DNA of 17,192 bases from an uncultured Flavobacterium sp. (GTDB taxonomy: Bacteria; Bacteroidota; Bacteroidia; Flavobacteriales; Flavobacteriaceae): the NCBI RefSeq assembly GCF_946479975.1, contig NZ_CAMLIX010000099.1, positions 1-17,192 of the forward strand. The letters run 5' to 3'. Shown one piece after another: positions 15,439 to 17,192 of the stretch; position 1 is the stretch's first letter, and every line of letters begins with the position of its first letter. Under the pieces are notes generated by a model. The model was not told where the DNA came from, searched no databases, and saw only the letters and a program-made list of their open reading frames with translations. Position numbers and translations under genes: made by a program.

Positions 15439-15912
15439 TTATTTCAGGTGAGCACGAAGCATCCATGCCATTTTTTCGTGAGTTTCTAATAATCCAGTAA
15501 TGTAATCGCTGGTTCCAGCATCTTTAAGTTCTGCAGCAAAATTATTGATATTTTCACGCAGGTGAATCAAAATACTTTCGTGATCTGCAAGCAATTCTTT
15601 AATATATCCAGTGCTGTCATTTTTTTCTCTTGATTCTTCGGTAAGATGTGTAAGTGCCAGATATTCCTTAAGAGTTCCAGGCGCGTAGTGACCTAAAGTT
15701 CTGATTCTTTCTGCAACAGCATCTACAACTTCATCAAGTGCTTCATATTGTTGTTCGAAAAAAATATGTTTGTTGTAAAAATCTGGCCCTTCAACGTTCC
15801 AGTGTGCTTTTCTTGTTTTGGTATACAATACAAATTCGTCTGCAAGAACTTTAGTTAATACATCCACTACCTTTGTGATGCTTTCTTGTTTAATTCCGAT
15901 GTTTGCTTTCAT
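15439..15912 (-). CDS. dps: Dps-family ferritin-like DNA-protection protein
   Basis: A 157-residue protein of standard Dps length. The inter-subunit ferroxidase ligands are all present with the exact spacing of Listeria Dps: His37 (KAHWNVEG), His49 (NKHIFFEQ), Asp64 and Glu68 (DAVAER). Dps forms a hollow dodecamer that oxidises Fe(II) with peroxide and stores the iron, protecting DNA in starvation and oxidative stress. The N-terminus is short (MKANIGIKQ) with few lysines, so DNA binding through an N-terminal tail is doubtful. First gene of a pair with the DUF1275 protein. The upstream 176 bases carry a cluster of repeats, and I could not pick out a clean -33/-7 promoter or a peroxide-regulator site. 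Confidence 0.96.
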   Translation of the reverse strand: MKANIGIKQESITKVVDVLTKVLADEFVLYTKTRKAHWNVEGPDFYNKHIFFEQQYEALDEVVDAVAERIRTLGHYAPGTLKEYLALTHLTEESREKNDSTGYIKELLADHESILIHLRENINNFAAELKDAGTSDYITGLLETHEKMAWMLRAHLK

Positions 15913-15961
15913 TTTAAATTAGGTTTTATGAGTATTTTTTTTGTTAGTTATGAATAAATTA

Positions 15962-16072
15962 AACACATAGAGACATAGGTTTTTCTTTGACTTTTTAAAG
16001 TATATTGAAAGAAACTAGTTTCTAACACATAGTGCTGTGTGAGATTTTGTCAAAGTTTTGAACTTTGACAAA
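15962..16072. repeat. Composite intergenic repeat element with direct and inverted repeats
   Basis: Within 111 bases lie: the 9-base direct repeat aacacatag at 15962-15970 and 16024-16032; a further acatag at 15973-15978; a perfect 14-bp palindrome agaaactagtttct (16010-16023); a hairpin cacatag/ctgtgtg (16026-16041, one G-U); and a perfect 12-bp stem tttgtcaaagtt (16046-16057) / aactttgacaaa (16061-16072) with loop ttg. The density is far above that of other gaps here. I remember similar acatag and gacaaagtt motifs from Flavobacterium intergenic DNA; this is recall, not a search. The last hairpin lies 17 bases past the DoxX gene stop and could end its transcript, but no U-tract follows it. 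Confidence 0.65.
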
Positions 16073-16088
16073 GTTGATTATGCTAAAA

Positions 16089-16523
16089 TTAATTGTTTAA
16101 TAATGCTAATAAATAATTATCTATTGAATACGTTCCTGCACCAAGTGCCAGAAGTAATAATAGTGATAAAGTGTACATATAAGGCACATCGCGTACTTCT
16201 AGCGAATCGTTTTTGTGAACGACAAAATAGCCAATTGCTGTTACGCCAATTGTTGGCAAAACGGCAAGACGTGTTCCCAATCCCAAAATAATTAAAAAAG
16301 GAACAACGGTATCTGAAAAGGTAGCCACTAATCCGTTTAGTTTTTCCGGCAGATGCAGCGGATTTGGAACGTGTTCTTTTTGTCCGTTTTCAACTCTGAA
16401 TTTCTTCATTCCGTGAACTCGGAACAACTCAACGGCAAGTAAAATTCTAAATACTAAAAGTGCTCCGTTGTTTAAAGAAGTTCCTAAATCAGAATAAAGG
16501 ATTTGTTTTATAATTTCATTCAT
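16089..16523 (-). CDS. DoxX-family membrane protein
   Basis: A small integral membrane protein (144 residues from the chosen start) with four hydrophobic segments. The DoxX landmark is the first helix ending in an Arg/His-Gly-Lys patch: GALLVFRILLAVELFRVHGMKKF, given here as pieces VFRILLAVE and RVHGMKK. FLIILGLGTRLAVLPTIGV and YMYTLSLLLLLALGAG form later helices. Members are linked to membrane redox or quinone chemistry in a few organisms, but the function of most is unknown. I start at the ATG ending at 16523 (MNEIIKQ), 11 bases after the stop of the amidohydrolase gene; the ATG at 16550 would overlap that gene by 16 bases and add nine unlikely residues. Co-transcribed with the amidohydrolase. 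Confidence 0.85.
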   Translation of the reverse strand: MNEIIKQILYSDLGTSLNNGALLVFRILLAVELFRVHGMKKFRVENGQKEHVPNPLHLPEKLNGLVATFSDTVVPFLIILGLGTRLAVLPTIGVTAIGYFVVHKNDSLEVRDVPYMYTLSLLLLLALGAGTYSIDNYLLALLNN

Positions 16524-16534
16524 TTTATTAAAAT

Positions 16535-17192
16535 TTAAAAGGCAAAACAAGAACAGCCCAAAGCGCCCCAGAATGCGTTATAATTATTTACCGGCACATT
16601 GCTCATTCTGGCAATATCGTGACTGTGTGCATGAACATCACAGCTTCCGCTGCAACTATGAATTTGTGAAGTCAGTTGTGGTTTAGCATCTGCTTTTGCA
16701 TTTTTTTCAATAGCACTCTGCAAACCGCTTCTTACCGGATAACCGTTGTAAATATTGGTTGGCGACCAGTCTGGCAAAATCGGAATATGTGGCGGCGAAA
16801 AGGAAGAGAAATCTCCATTTGCATACACAATTTTTCCATCTACGATCGTCAAATCAGCTTCGATTTTTTTAATGTCTTCGTCGTCAATTGTAAAATAGTC
16901 ACGATCCAGAACTACTAAATCAGCAAACATTCCCACTTTAATATCTCCTTTTTTAGTTTGTTCTTGCGAAAACCACGCGCTTCCTCTGGTGTATAACTCT
17001 AAAGCCGTTTGTCTGTTTAATCTGCTTTCGTTGTACAATTGCAAACCGCCGACTGTTTTTCCAGCTGTCATCCAATACATAGAAACCCACGGATTGTAAC
17101 TGCTCACTCGTGTAGCATCTGAACCGGCGCCAACAGGAACTTCCATTTCAATCATTTTTTTGATTGGCGGTGTATTTTCGGCCGCTTTTGCT
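16535..17192 (-). CDS. Amidohydrolase-family protein, C-terminal part, cut by the right edge
   Basis: The frame is open to base 17192, so the Met ending at 17155 is internal; the visible start is AKAAENTPPIKKMIEMEVPVGAGSDATRV. GAGSDATR carries the conserved metal-centre Asp of the amidohydrolase TIM barrel, and NPWVSMYWMTAGKTVGG then KKGDIKVGMFADLVVLDRDYF (pieces YNPWVSMYW, GKTVGG, GMFADLVVLD) mark the return to the outer beta-sandwich of YtcJ-like imide or amide hydrolases. The metal-binding His residues lie outside the window. After the usual end (VDGKIVYANGDF) there is an unusual tail of about 80 residues with CSGSC, HAHSH and a terminal GCSC pattern, suggesting metal or redox chemistry. 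Substrate unknown. The DoxX-family gene follows after 11 bases. Confidence 0.88.
   Translation of the reverse strand, partial: AKAAENTPPIKKMIEMEVPVGAGSDATRVSSYNPWVSMYWMTAGKTVGGLQLYNESRLNRQTALELYTRGSAWFSQEQTKKGDIKVGMFADLVVLDRDYFTIDDEDIKKIEADLTIVDGKIVYANGDFSSFSPPHIPILPDWSPTNIYNGYPVRSGLQSAIEKNAKADAKPQLTSQIHSCSGSCDVHAHSHDIARMSNVPVNNYNAFWGALGCSCFAF

Noticed and set aside
1..17192. Defence island, phage, toxin-antitoxin or CRISPR content
   Set aside because: No nuclease, recombinase, transposase, antitoxin or regularly spaced repeat was found; the SET and CinA-like genes sit in a metabolic operon and give no independent sign of a defence role.

Overview
The window is AT-rich and looks like the chromosome of a Bacteroidota bacterium, most likely Flavobacterium or a close relative. 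The signs are A-rich sequence in place of Shine-Dalgarno sites before start codons, the types of Dps, SET-domain and HisKA_2 kinase proteins, and an intergenic element that resembles repeats I remember from Flavobacterium genomes. This is a judgement from protein style; no database search was made. No tRNA, rRNA, CRISPR array, insertion sequence or phage gene was seen.

Left part (1-7554). A Gfo/Idh/MocA oxidoreductase cut by the left edge converges on a small membrane protein gene, with a strong bidirectional terminator between them. A tight run of six minus-strand genes follows (6557 down to 1563): glycosyltransferase, UDP-galactopyranose mutase (glf), a clan GH-A glycosidase-like protein, a TagD-like nucleotidyltransferase, a SET-domain protein and a CinA-C/PncC-type amidase. 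The first three overlap by 4 and 1 bases, the SET gene starts 2 bases after its neighbour, and one terminator closes the set. The first half implies galactofuranose-containing glycan synthesis; the role of the second half is unclear. Upstream stands a short-chain dehydrogenase gene with its own terminator.

Central part (7808-14761). After a small zinc-ribbon gene come regulators: a large membrane sensor kinase (TPRs, HisKA_2, HATPase) divergent from a GAF-AAA+-Fis sigma-54 activator, then, on the opposite strand, an NtrC-type response regulator with a TMEM175-family channel gene just downstream of it. The two sigma-54 activators are clearly paralogous. Directly upstream of the response regulator is an unannotated, frameshifted remnant of a sensor kinase ATPase domain, so the regulator seems to have lost its adjacent kinase. 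The 805-residue kinase nearby belongs to the same class and is the obvious candidate replacement.

Right part (14767-17192). dps and a DUF1275/YoaK membrane protein form a pair reading toward the kinase remnant and response regulator, with no obvious terminator between. Upstream of dps is a 110-base cluster of inverted and direct repeats. Last come a DoxX-family membrane protein and the C-terminal part of an amidohydrolase with a Cys/His-rich tail, cut by the right edge.
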